A DNA stretch of 64,000 bases from Dromiciops gliroides. Taxonomy: Eukaryota; Chordata; Mammalia; Microbiotheria; Microbiotheriidae. Positions 1 through 11,693 of this stretch are shown here, piece by piece; the first letter of the stretch is position 1, and every line of letters begins with the position of its first letter. The stretch is from the NCBI RefSeq assembly GCF_019393635.1, contig NC_057862.1:268474441-268538440 (forward strand). Reading direction: 5' to 3'. Below the pieces are notes generated by a model. It worked only from the letters and a program-made list of their open reading frames with translations, did not search any database and had not been told where the DNA came from. The position numbers and the translations under genes are program-made.

Positions 1-144
1 TTTTTTTAAGTGAGGCAATTGGGGTTAAGTGACTTGCCCACAGTCACACAGCTAGTAAGTGTTAAGTGTCTGAGGCTGGATTTGAACTCAGGTACTCCTG
101 AACCCAGGGCTGGTGCTCTATCCACTGTGCCACCTAACTGCCCC
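1..144 (-). repeat. WSINE/SINE1-like SINE, cut by window edge
   Basis: Reference description for the SINE family in this window. Sense copies start GGGGCAGCTAGGTGGCGCAG and end in an A-rich tail. They carry a pol III A box (TGGCGCAGTGG) and B box (GTTCAAATC), so they are tRNA-derived, about 140 bp, flanked by 10-18 bp target duplications made by L1. This copy is antisense. Confidence 0.9.
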
Positions 145-332
145 TCCTTAATTTATTTTTAAAAAGTCACAACTCTATTAGAAGTTCACTGTTGCCAAAT
201 CAGGAAATAATATAAACACAGGAATCTGAATCCTTGAAGGTACTTACTACCTGTCCCCTTTTTGTCTATCTCTAGTAACTAGTAATTAGTATAGTTCCTG
301 GCATATAATAGGTGATTAATAAATTCTTCTTC
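145..332. other. PPP2R3C intron sequence downstream of exon 10, no element recognised
   Basis: AT-rich single-copy-looking sequence. Together with 483-1054 it belongs to the intron after exon 10; nothing else is seen. Confidence 0.5.
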
Positions 333-482
333 TTTTTTTTTTTTTTTGTGAGGCAATTGGGGTTAAGTGACTTGCCCAGGGTCACACAGCTAGTAAGTGT
401 TAAGTGTCTGAGGCCAGATTTGAACTCAGGTATTCCTGACTCCAGGGCCGGTGCTCTATCCACTGCGCCACATAGCTGCCCC
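333..482 (-). repeat. SINE (WSINE-like), antisense
   Basis: Starts with a T run, then the full antisense SINE ending at the GCTGCCCC head. Confidence 0.9.
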
Positions 483-1054
483 TGGACTTCCTGCATACCT
501 CAAAAGTAACATCAACTCATTTAGTAATTTTATAAAAGCACATAAGCAATTTCCTAATCAATCAACCAAACAAAAACATTTATTCCTAAGTGGTTAAGAA
601 AGTAAACTCCTTGAGGCCAAGGATTTTGATCTTTGGCTATGCTTGCCAGTTTCTAGCACAGAAACTTGTACATAGTTGGCAGTTAAATACATGTTTAACT
701 GAATGGTAGCTATTATATTATAAATGACCTTTTAAAAAATCCACAAGGTTTGAAAATTTAAGAATTTTTTTTTTGCAAATCAGCATACACTGTTCTACAA
801 AGGGTACAATAACACAGGGAATAAAATCACCAATTTTTACCTGACCTGGGTTAATGGTTATTTCCTCACTTGTACAACAAGTAGGAAATCAGTATAATCC
901 AAAGACTCTGAACCTCAAAGAAATTTTGAGTTCCCCAAAAAGAACTGGCTATATTTCTTCAGAAAATCACTGATAGGATTGAAAGGATATTAGAATTTAA
1001 GAGAAAGAATGCTAAGAACTTTTGGAAATAAACTTATTAAAATTCAGCTAGTAC

Positions 1055-1191
1055 CATTTCTCCATCATAAGTAAGGCACTCTTGGAAGACACGATCCAAG
1101 AAGACATTGGTCATAGTTGCTGTTCCATATCGCGAGAGTTCTTCTTTACTGAGCATTCCATTGTGGTCCTTATCAAGATTCAAATATTGGC
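1055..1191 (-). CDS. PPP2R3C: PPP2R3C coding exon 10 (EF-hand loop)
   Basis: 137 bp; acceptor CCCCTAG. Encodes GQYLNLDKDHNGMLSKEELS, then RYGTATMTNVFLDRVFQECL and TYDGEM. It holds the best EF-hand loop of the protein. The donor is ATG/GTACTA, weak at positions +4 and +5, but the protein continues in the family exactly after this Met. The 5' 1054 bases of the window are intron. Confidence 0.94.
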
Positions 1192-4100
1192 CTAGGGGAC
1201 ATAAATGGAAAATACTTCAGTATTACTAGTAGGTTAGAAACCATTCTTTACACAAATGTTTCTATAAATTAAATTATTCAACATTTTATATTTTCAAATG
1301 ATGTTATAATTACAGTAATAATACTACTATTAATAAATGACATAGAGTGCATAATTTCATCAGTGCCTGGCTCATGACATGCTTAATAAATGCCTAATGA
1401 CGATTAGACTAGCACAGCAATTCAATTTTTGGTATAGGGGCTAACAATGCTATAAATAATGTTCATTCTAATATTACTAATGGGGTAGGTAGTATGATCA
1501 TCATCTAGAAGAGTACGCTGATATGAGAAATTCAGTAGAGGGCTGTTCAAGTAGGTTTTATTATATTTTGGCATTGTAAAAATGCATATTCATAACTCTG
1601 AGTAAGAAAATGGTCAAATTATATTCCTAGAATCATTCACTATAACCTACTTAAGAAACTTGAAAAGTGTCATACATTTTGGAGTTTTTTCTAACCAATT
1701 TTTGGTGCTAAGAAAGTTTTTTATTTGGGGGGGGGCAGGGCAATAAGGGTTAAGTGACTTGCCCAGGGTCACACAGCTAGTAAGTGTCAAGTGTCTGAGG
1801 CTGAATTTGAACTCAGGTCCTCCTGAATTCAGGGCCAGTGCTCTATCCATTGCACCATCTAGCTGCCCCCAAGAAAGTACTTTACTAATCTTGGAAATAC
1901 TCCCAACCCAGAATATCTTCAGATGTTTTGTTCCCAAAATGTTACAAAATTAAGGCTAAATCATTCAAGATTATACAAACTGTAGCATATTTTAGCAACA
2001 TACCATACACCCGCAAAGCAGAAGGAGCAGAAAACCAATTTGTTTCTTGACTTTCCTTGGAAAGTTCTTCATCCCTAAGCTAAATGTACATGACAAGAGA
2101 CATAATTAGAATATCCTAACTATAAATGATAATAATAAATATAATATTGTTAAAGTAATCTGCTTACCTCCAATAAATCATCTAAGAAGCTGCATGCTAA
2201 AATATCTTGTATTTTTATCTTTCCTAAAATAACATTAACACAATTACTTAGTTTCATCTTAAATCACAGTACATATTCATGTAAAGATTTGCCATCCTAA
2301 AAACCTGGAATATATTTTATTTGTTTCTGAAATAAGAACAGGTTCAAAAGAATAGGATAAATAATTTCAAATATGACCTTCAGAATTTTCCCATGCAGGC
2401 AAAAATATCATCACTGTTAACTCTATGGGCAATAGAAAAACCAATTGGATTTCTAAATCTGGGGAGATAAAGTCACTTGGTTACCATATGGTATTATTAA
2501 TGTGACCAAAATTGCTAACCTAATTTCTGCTTGCATGGAATAATTAGCTTTAAGGAAGGGAAAAATAAGTATGATTTATTGTCAACCATTGTAAAAATGT
2601 ACATAGGATCATTTTGATCACAGTAGGGGATTGGGTGAGAATATATAGAGTGGAAATATTTAAATTCACTAGTACTATAACTTATAGCAAGTGTGTGACA
2701 GATGACAGTGTCTTCATCGTAAGCAAGTATAAAGCACATTATTTTAAGAATTTTTTAGAGCACAAAAAATGTGCTAGGGAATCTGTCTCATCTAATTATA
2801 TTTTGCAAATGATGAAAATGAAGTCCTGAGATTAAGTAACTTATTGAAAGTCATAGAACCAAGTTAATGGCAGTTAGTAGCATTTAGTTACTATTCAAAG
2901 AAAACTCTTAAATCTGTAGATCATAGCTGCTATTCTTTCTTTTCTACCTTTTGAAATTTATTAGCTACAGCAGCATTTCAGAGAAATGGCAACATTTTCA
3001 AGACATGATATTGCTACTTATCACAATTTATAGGCAAACATTACCATAACAGTTCTCAAGTTTGACAGTTTGTTTTTACCTGTTCTCAGAGGATCTAAGA
3101 AGAAGAAGAACTTCCTAACTGCAGTGCAGACATAAAAGGAGTAAAAGGATTTTTCTAGTCCATCTAACTGTGGCAGAGTAGGGATAAGTTCTAATATGTA
3201 GTTTTCTAAATCCTGGAAAAAAAAGTTTTTAAGGCTTCAATATACAACCTTCCCATTCTTGATTCCTATTTAAACAATGGTATATAATTTTCCATGATTA
3301 AAACCTCTACATTAATCTCTTTAAGTACCGAAAGAAGTTCACAACCATTTTGAAAAAACCACTTTATAACTGTGTTTAAAGCTCTGTTAAAACATTCTAC
3401 TTAAACTATTTAAAATATTATATTCTAGTATAGCAAAGAATGTTGTTACTTAGTGCACGGCATTAATTTGTAATTAATTCTGAGCTTTAGAGAGAATAAC
3501 TAAAGAGGCCCACTGTTTTTAAAATTAGGAATAAAATGAGACCTGGTTTTAAAGAGGGCTAAGCTAAAGTTTTAATTTGGGGGTGGAAGGGTGGGGCAAT
3601 GAGGGTTAAGTGACTTGCCCAGGGTCACACAGCTAGTAAGTGCCAAGTATCTGAGGCCAGATTTGAACTCAGGTCCTCCTGAATTCAGGGCTGGTGCTCT
3701 ATATATTGCACCATCTAGCTGCCCCAGGCTAAGCTAAAGTTGAGAGAGTTGATTCAGTCTTTCTCCCCATCTCTTCCTTCACCCCTCCTGAACCTTCTCT
3801 CTTTCCCTACCTCCATCTTTCCCTCCTCTCTTCATCATTTCCATTTCTTAAGATCCTTTGCTTCCCTCAAGTTTAACTCAGGTGTCACCTCCTACAGGAA
3901 ACCTTTCCTGAATTCCCTAATTATTAATGTTCTCTACTTTATAAAGTTGTCTTATACTTATTTATTGGTGCATGTGTTGTCTCCTCCCATTAGAATGTAA
4001 GCTTCCTGCACCTTGTAAGTATTTAATAAATGTCTGTTAAAATGAGTTAGAGGACTCCAGAAAGAAAATGAGGGTCATGAGCAGATCTAGACTTGAAGAT

Positions 4101-5319
4101 AGGCTAAAGTAAGATATAGGGAACAAACTTGAAATTGAGGCCCTTCCTAATGGCTCAACAGCACAGTAACACCTATATTATGATAAAGTGTAAGTAGATA
4201 ATTCTCTTTAGCTAGACAGAGATAAACAAGGGCAAATGCTGCTTTTGTTTAAATGGCCTGAATTCTTAAATAAACTTAAGCAAAAGATCTATGTTAGGCA
4301 GATTTTAAAGCCAAATATAAACAAGATCTGAAAAATATGCTTTATTCAAATCCAAGGATTAAAAAAAAAAAGTTATACTTGCTCAGCTGATGATAGTAAA
4401 TGATTGAAGGAGATACTTTAATGTTTTAAAACTAAGTCCTGGTCATCTTATTCAAATAGTAATTTTTATACGTTTATGCTTAACTATTTTAATACAGTTC
4501 TAGGTTTCATTAAAAAAAAAAAGTACATGGAGGGAAGATAGGTGGCCCAGTGGATAAAGCACTGGCCCTGGATTCAGGAGGACCTGAGTTCAAATCCAAC
4601 CTCAGACATTTGACACTTACCAAGTGACCTTGGTCAAGTCACTTAACCCTCATTGCCCCACCAAAAAATAAAAATAAAATTTAAAAAGCACATGACTGAA
4701 AGAATCTGATACATTAATTAGAAATTTTCATGTTTAGAACATGAGGCCATAACAAAATAACAACACTACCCCCAAGTTGGTGCCACTTATACTAAATGCA
4801 GTCCAAGTAGCTAAAGAAAATAAGCCTCTTAATAGATGAATATGCAAACCTATAAGGTGACAGTAAATGTCACATTATTAATCTTTTTTTTAATCTTTCA
4901 GACACCTAAAAATTTATCACAATATTTTAAAAACTCACACACCAGCACTGTAAATAGATTGCCAAAATTTTATTTTATTTTAAAATTACTACTTATACTT
5001 ATATCCCTCTGGCAACTCCTGAGGCGGCACTGGTGCCAAACTGCATTGGCTCTGCCTCTCCTTTGGATCCACCAATGTCATGGAGAGGGAAAACCTGCTG
5101 CATGGGCAACCAGCTTGTTTTCCATATTGATCTGCCCAGGCCAGCACCCTGGAGAGGACACTCCTGCTACTTCTCATGGGGTGGATACAACATGGGATGC
5201 GGTAGTTACCGGTTATAAGTCACTCAGGAGCTGCGGCTCCTGTATTGGACTGCACAGCCACACTGTGGCCTATGGCTCTTCAAGGCGCTGATCCATAGTC
5301 ATCCATGACTGGTGGAGGC

Positions 5320-5367
<48 letters not shown>

Positions 5368-8300
5368 TTACTACTACTACTACTACTTATATGAACTAAT
5401 GTATACTAAAGTGAGTAGAAGCAGAACAATGTGCACAGTGACAACACTATTGTTTAATGAAGAACTGTGAATGACTTAACTATTCTCAGCGACACAAGGA
5501 TCTGAGACAATCCCAAAGGACTGATGATGAAGCATATTATCCACCTCCAAAGAAAGAACTGATATGGATTGAACAGACTAAAGCATGCTATTTTTCACTT
5601 TATTTCTTTCATTTTTTTATTTGAGCTTTCTTATGTTTTACATAATTGCATATGTATAACCGGAAGGAAGGGAGGTAAGGAAGAAGAGAATTTGGAACTC
5701 AAAACTTCAAATTAAAAATGTTTATTAAATTTAAAAAGGTAAAAAAAATTACTACTTATATTCCACAAGAAGGTATTGAGGTAGTATAGTGGATAGACTG
5801 TTGGACCTGGAGTCAGGACCACTTAAGTTCAAATCTAGCCTCAGGTACTTACTGTGATCCTGGGCTGTCTGCCTGTTTCCTAAACTATAAAATGGGAATA
5901 ATAGCACCTACTTCCAAAGGTTGTTGTGAGGCTCAAATGAGATAATATTTGTAGAGTATTTCGCACACTGTAAGTACTTAATAAATTTTTCCATGTTTCC
6001 TTCCTTCCTTTTTTCCTATTTCTTAAGAAAAACCTATTTCCGGGGCGGCTAGGTGGCGCAGTGGATAAAGCACCGGCCCTGAATTCAGGAGTACCTGAGT
6101 TCAAATCCAGCCTCAGACACTTAACACAGCTGTGTGACCCTGGGCAAGTCACTTAACCCCAATTGCCCCACCAAAAAACAAAAACAAACAAAAAAACTAT
6201 TTCCAGTATGAACTGAAAATTTTTAATGTCTGAATAATATTTCCTAATTTTGACTTATGCCTTACTCCTACACAAGAGCAAAGGACTGGTAAATATTTTT
6301 AAGGACTTATTTAAAATATAACATTTAGGGTGTTGTTAGTAAACTCATACTTACTGATTCCCGAAGGTAACCTTGGCCAGCCACATCATATAAACTAAGC
6401 CCTATTCTTGTTTGGTGGAGCCACACTATAAATGAAAATTCAGAAATAATTGAGATTAATCCTTCAATATACTTGAACACATATAATGAATGTAATGTGC
6501 TGAGTGGTAGATGTAAACTTCCAAACCCAAGAAGTCAATTTATACACATATTAACTGGCTTTTAGCTGCAGGATATTTCCAAACTAAAGTAAAGCCCAGA
6601 ACAAATAGTAAACCGTGATTCAGATGGAAGGCTAATTGGTGTTACAAATTCCCTGCTTTTATTCTAAAGAAGTTAATTCATTCAGGAAGCATTTACTAAG
6701 TGCATATGCTGTCTGTCATGGTGAATACAAAGCCAAAATTAAAACAGTCCCTTTTACCAGAGGGTAACAATATATACAGAGTTAAGAAAATACCAACTAC
6801 ATACAAAATAAATATATGGATGAATCAGGATGGGTTTCATGCAGGAGGAGGCATACAGTTGAATCTTCAGAGGTGAAGAGAGTACACTACAAACATGACA
6901 TCAGGAGACTTAACTTATTGTACCCACTTACTCTGTGATCCAGTGACAGGATCTCCTTGCTTTTTTATATTGTTGTTGTTGTTCCTCAAACAAGTCACTT
7001 GATCTCCTGACTCTAAGTATTTTCACTGGCAGTCGCAATGCCAAGGAATGCTCTCTCTCCTGACTTCCCTGAATTCCTAGCTAAAATCCCATCTTCTAAA
7101 GACATCCTTTCCTGATCCCTCTTGAGTCTAGTGTTTTCCCTCTGTTGATAAATTCCAATTTATCCTATGTATGGCCTGTCTGCATACAGTTGTTTGCATG
7201 TTTTCTACCCAATTACAATGTGAGCTCCTTGAGAACAAGAACTGTCTTTTGTCTTTCTTGTATCCCCAGCAATTAGCACAGGGCTCGGCACATAGTAGGT
7301 GTTTTAATAAATGTGCATTTGCTAAGAAAAGTTAAGTAGGCCACCTTGGCTGGATTGCAAAGGGAAAGAAAGGACACACTGTGCAATGATCCTGGAGAAG
7401 TAGGCTGGAGCCAGATTGGCAAGGGGCCTCCAGAAAAGAGTTTGTATCTTATCCTACTGGGACAAAACTGGGAGCTGCAGATGATTTTTGAACAAGGAAA
7501 TAAAATGTTTAGATTTCTTCCTCTGGAACTATTAATTTGGTGGCAGTACAAAGGATGAATTAGAAGAGGAAAAGACTGGAAGCAAAGAGACCAAACAGGA
7601 ACAAAACAAAATAATCCATGTGAAAGGTAATGTGGACTTAAACTAAGGTAGTGGCCATATAAATAAAAAGGGGAGATTTATGTAAGAGATACTATGAAGG
7701 CAAACCCAGCAGGATTTGACAACCACGTTGTGGGGTAAAGGGGAATAAACGAGTCGCCAAAAACGGAACTTGTGAAACTGCATTAACTTTAAACTTTTCA
7801 AAATGCCCATATGTTAAAACTAAGCGGAGTCATACTGCATTAATTCTTCTTCTTCTTTTTTTTTTTTGGTGAGGCAATTGGGGTTAAGTGACTTGCCCAG
7901 GGTCACACAGCTAGTAAGTGTCAAGTGTCTGAGGCCACATTTGAACTCCGGTCCTCCTGAACCCAGGGCTGGTGCTCTATCTACTGTGCCACTTAGCTGC
8001 CCCTGGATTAATTCTTAATCGCATGATCATGAACTATTCTATTTAGTCATTACCTTAACAAAATATTTAAATTGTTAGCTAGTCTCTTCAAGCTGTAAAT
8101 GATTCTAAGGAAAAATGCATGAACACCCTGATGGATCATGTTGTTAAGATCAAAAGATCATAAATTTGGACCTGAAAGGGACTTAGATAATATCTAGTAC
8201 AATCCCCTCATTTTCAAAGATAAAGAAATTGAGGTCCAGAAAGGTTAAGTGATCTGTGCAAGCTTACATGGGTAAGATGATCAGAATGGGTTTCAAGCCA

Positions 8301-11300
8301 AGGTCTTCTGACCAGAAATCTTCACTATGCCACATTTTAAATTGATCTGAATTACTATATGTTTCTAAAGCACCTTGAAGAAGCTTAAATAGTGGTGCTA
8401 TTTTAGAAGGGGTGATGTAGAAAAAAAGAATATGAAAACATTAAATCTGAAGTCAAAAGATCTAAATTCAGCATTGTGAGCGGCTGAAATTGACCTGGGG
8501 CATCGCAAACGGGCCATGCCCCTCCCCCAGCACAACTGCTCCCCTGAAACTGCCCCAGACAGGTAAGCCTCATGCGGCACCCCTAACCCAGGCCCTGCTC
8601 AGCGGAGATGAGCACGAAAAACCTCAGGCACTCAGGTCGGAGCTTCCTCAGCCCAGCTCCCAGCCCTGAGGGCACCAGCAAATTTTTAGCTTGGCCTTGG
8701 CGTGTGTGGGCCAGTCAGCCTGAGTTTCACCTGAGAGAGGTTAATAAAAAGAGATGCAGGGAAACAAAAGGGGGTTGAAACAGTGAAGTGGGGGTCACTA
8801 CAGAGAGAGAAGTTAGAAGAGGGGGACACTACAGGAGAGCTACAGAGAAAGTGAGAGACACTAGGAGGGAGGAGAGCTAGCGAGAAGGTAGAGATGCTGA
8901 GAGGTTGGTGGGAGAAGAAGTCCAGGGGAGCTGGAGTGAAAGAGAAAAAGAGCGAAAGGGAGAGGACTGAGAAAGTTGCAGAGGACTGAGGTGAACCAGT
9001 CCAAGTGAGGCATGGCTGCAGCAGTGGCAGCTCCAGCATACCCTCATGCGAGAGAAGCCCAGGCAGGAGAGAAAGTTAAAAGAGAGAGTGAGTCTGGTGT
9101 ACTGAAGTTCACAGGTCGTATTTTACTTTTGTTGTCTTTATCCGTAAGTTTATTCACCTAAATGAATCTTTTGTAATTAAATTGAAAAAGAGGCGTCCTA
9201 ATCTTTTTCTTATCAATTTGGGAGAAGCATTGGGGAATTTTTTTTCTTTTCTTTTCTTTTTTTTTTTTTAATGAGGCAATTGGGGTTAAGTAACTTGCCC
9301 AGGGTCACACAGCTAGCAAGTGTTAAGTGTCTTGGGGGGGTGGGGGTGGGGGGAATGGGATTTTTAAAAGGCCCTTGCAGACTGGTTTAGGCAGCTAATA
9401 GCAAGCTATAGCTTTACCAGATAAAAGCAGTCAGATAGCCAGCCAGGAGTTCACAGATTAGGCCCAACAGTTAATATTTTTTACATTGAATGACGACCGA
9501 GGCAGGACTTATGGGCCAGTTATAATTTATCAGCTAGTCATAATTTTTCAGATGCTAACACAGTTATTAATTTACAGATTAGATTAGCTGCAGCTTAAAT
9601 ATTTTTTTAACACCATTAATTAGCTGTACTGTTGTAGTCAAATCATTTCAATTTTAAAATTAAAGGAACCTCAGTGGCCAGCTATTCCAACCCAGAACTT
9701 CCCCTCCTGAAAACGAATCTCCACTACAACATTCATCAATGTCAAGCTTCTGTTCCAAGACCTCCCCACAACCACTCTGTGAGGTTAAATACTATAGCTA
9801 TGAGCTTAGCTGCTTTTTTATATGAGGAAACTAAAGCACTGAGTGGTTTAACTGACTTGCTCATGATCAAAAGATTAATAAATACAAAAGGTAGAAATGG
9901 ATAGAACCCAGGTCTCTACTAACTAAGTTAAATGTCCTTTCTAATCTTCCCTTCGACCTCTGTGAGCTTCAAATTCCTAATCTGTAAAACGAGGATAATA
10001 TTTGTATTACCTACTTTACAAAATTTTTTGAGGGATTTATAAATTTTAAGTTACTATGCAAATCGAAATTATTGTTTAAATAAGTAAAGACATAGCCACG
10101 ATTTAAGGGGGAAAAGGTATTACCACCCTTATACCTACCTTTTCTCATAACATAATTAAAGAACTGCATGATAGAGATTCTTCCATAGGGATCTGTATGA
10201 ATAAGTTTAGCAAAGACTTTTGCCATAAAGAACTGCCTAAGAAAGAGATTAAATAATTTGTAAACATGACATAAATTACTTAAGAGATGAATTATCAAAT
10301 GTAGTATCATAAATTAAGTAATTTTAGAACAAAGTTAAAACCCATAGGGAATATTTATTCCTTTTAAAAATTATTTTTATTATGAATTTAATCATCCATA
10401 AATATTTTTAAAATCCAGCAAGCATTTAAGAGTCTACTAAATGCAGAACTGTGCTAACCTCTGGGGAGAGAAAGATAAAAAAATGAAAAAACAAAAAAAA
10501 ACAAAAAAACCCAACCCAGTACCTGCCTTCAAAATAATTGTGCATGAAATATGAACTATTACATTTCTTTTTTTTAAATTTAACACAGTAGTAACAAAAT
10601 TACCCATGTATATCAGTAAAGTACTATTGCATAGTACTTTAAGATTTACTGACTTTTAAATTTTTTCTTCTCTGAATTAAAAAAAATATTTTATTGATGA
10701 TCTTTTCTTCAAATCACTTCTCTTTCCCTCATCCTACCTCAAGCATACAACTACACTTTTTGGTATCCCCATCACTGCCAAGGGGCCATTTATTCTTCAG
10801 AAATTTAAAATATTAAAACCATGTAAAATGTGGGTTGCCTTGCCCTTTGAGTGTTGGCCAGGAACTTGTAATCTACATTTCTAAGGTCTCTTCCAGTTTT
10901 CAAATTCTAAGACTCCATGACTAATAAAATTTTTTTAAAAATCAGAGTTTTAAGTTAATTTTTTAACAATTCTTAATCTTTCATCTGATGGTTTGAAATG
11001 TTTAACTTAAATACAAATACTAGTTTAAATGATTCATACTTGCACTTTGGTCCAGCTTTTTCTCCAACTTTCAAAAAGTTTTCATAATTGATCATTGCTT
11101 CCTCCCCAATCAGAGGTGGCGTCTGATGTTTGTCCAGTAGAAACCATAAATTCTTAAAAGTGACACGGAAGAACAAATGAGTAGGAAGAAAAAAAAAACC
11201 ATAAATTTTGACAAAACAAGTTAATTTCCTTTAAAAGTTTTAATATTGAACTTTTTAATCCTCTTTTCCCACCATTAGTTTACGAATACTTCTTAGCCCC

Positions 11301-11607
11301 TTATCTCATTAAAGAGTGGTTCTAAGTCAAACATTCATGATTTAGGTGCTATCAGTATATACTTATAACATTTAAGTAATTTTTTTTTCTACTCTCACCT
11401 GTAATTCTTCATTGTCTAACAGTTCCCTACTTTTCCTTTGCAGAAAAACAGCTCTAGACTCTTCTCTTAATTTCTGCAGTAAGACTTCATCTTCAGCTGG
11501 TAGCTAAAACAGATAAAGAAAAGAGGTACCAAAAATCTTGCACATAAATTCCAGGCATATTGACTGTAGGTGCTTATCTTGGCCCTAAAACAAGATAAAT
11601 AGCCAGG

Positions 11608-11693
<86 letters not shown>

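Noticed and set aside
4836..5291. 151-codon plus-strand frame as a host gene
   Set aside because: Runs across the left flank into the chimeric insertion; no conserved host protein recognised. Kept only as a hint about the inserted sequence.
5323..5388. CRISPR or satellite array
   Set aside because: A simple trinucleotide run without spacers; no CRISPR-type structure exists anywhere in the window.
8686..9039. 117-codon minus-strand frame rich in Ser, Pro and Leu
   Set aside because: Complement of the purine-rich LTR segment; low complexity.
11467..11691. 74-codon frame overlapping PPP2R3C exon 3
   Set aside because: Antisense microsatellite product; the real exon uses another frame.
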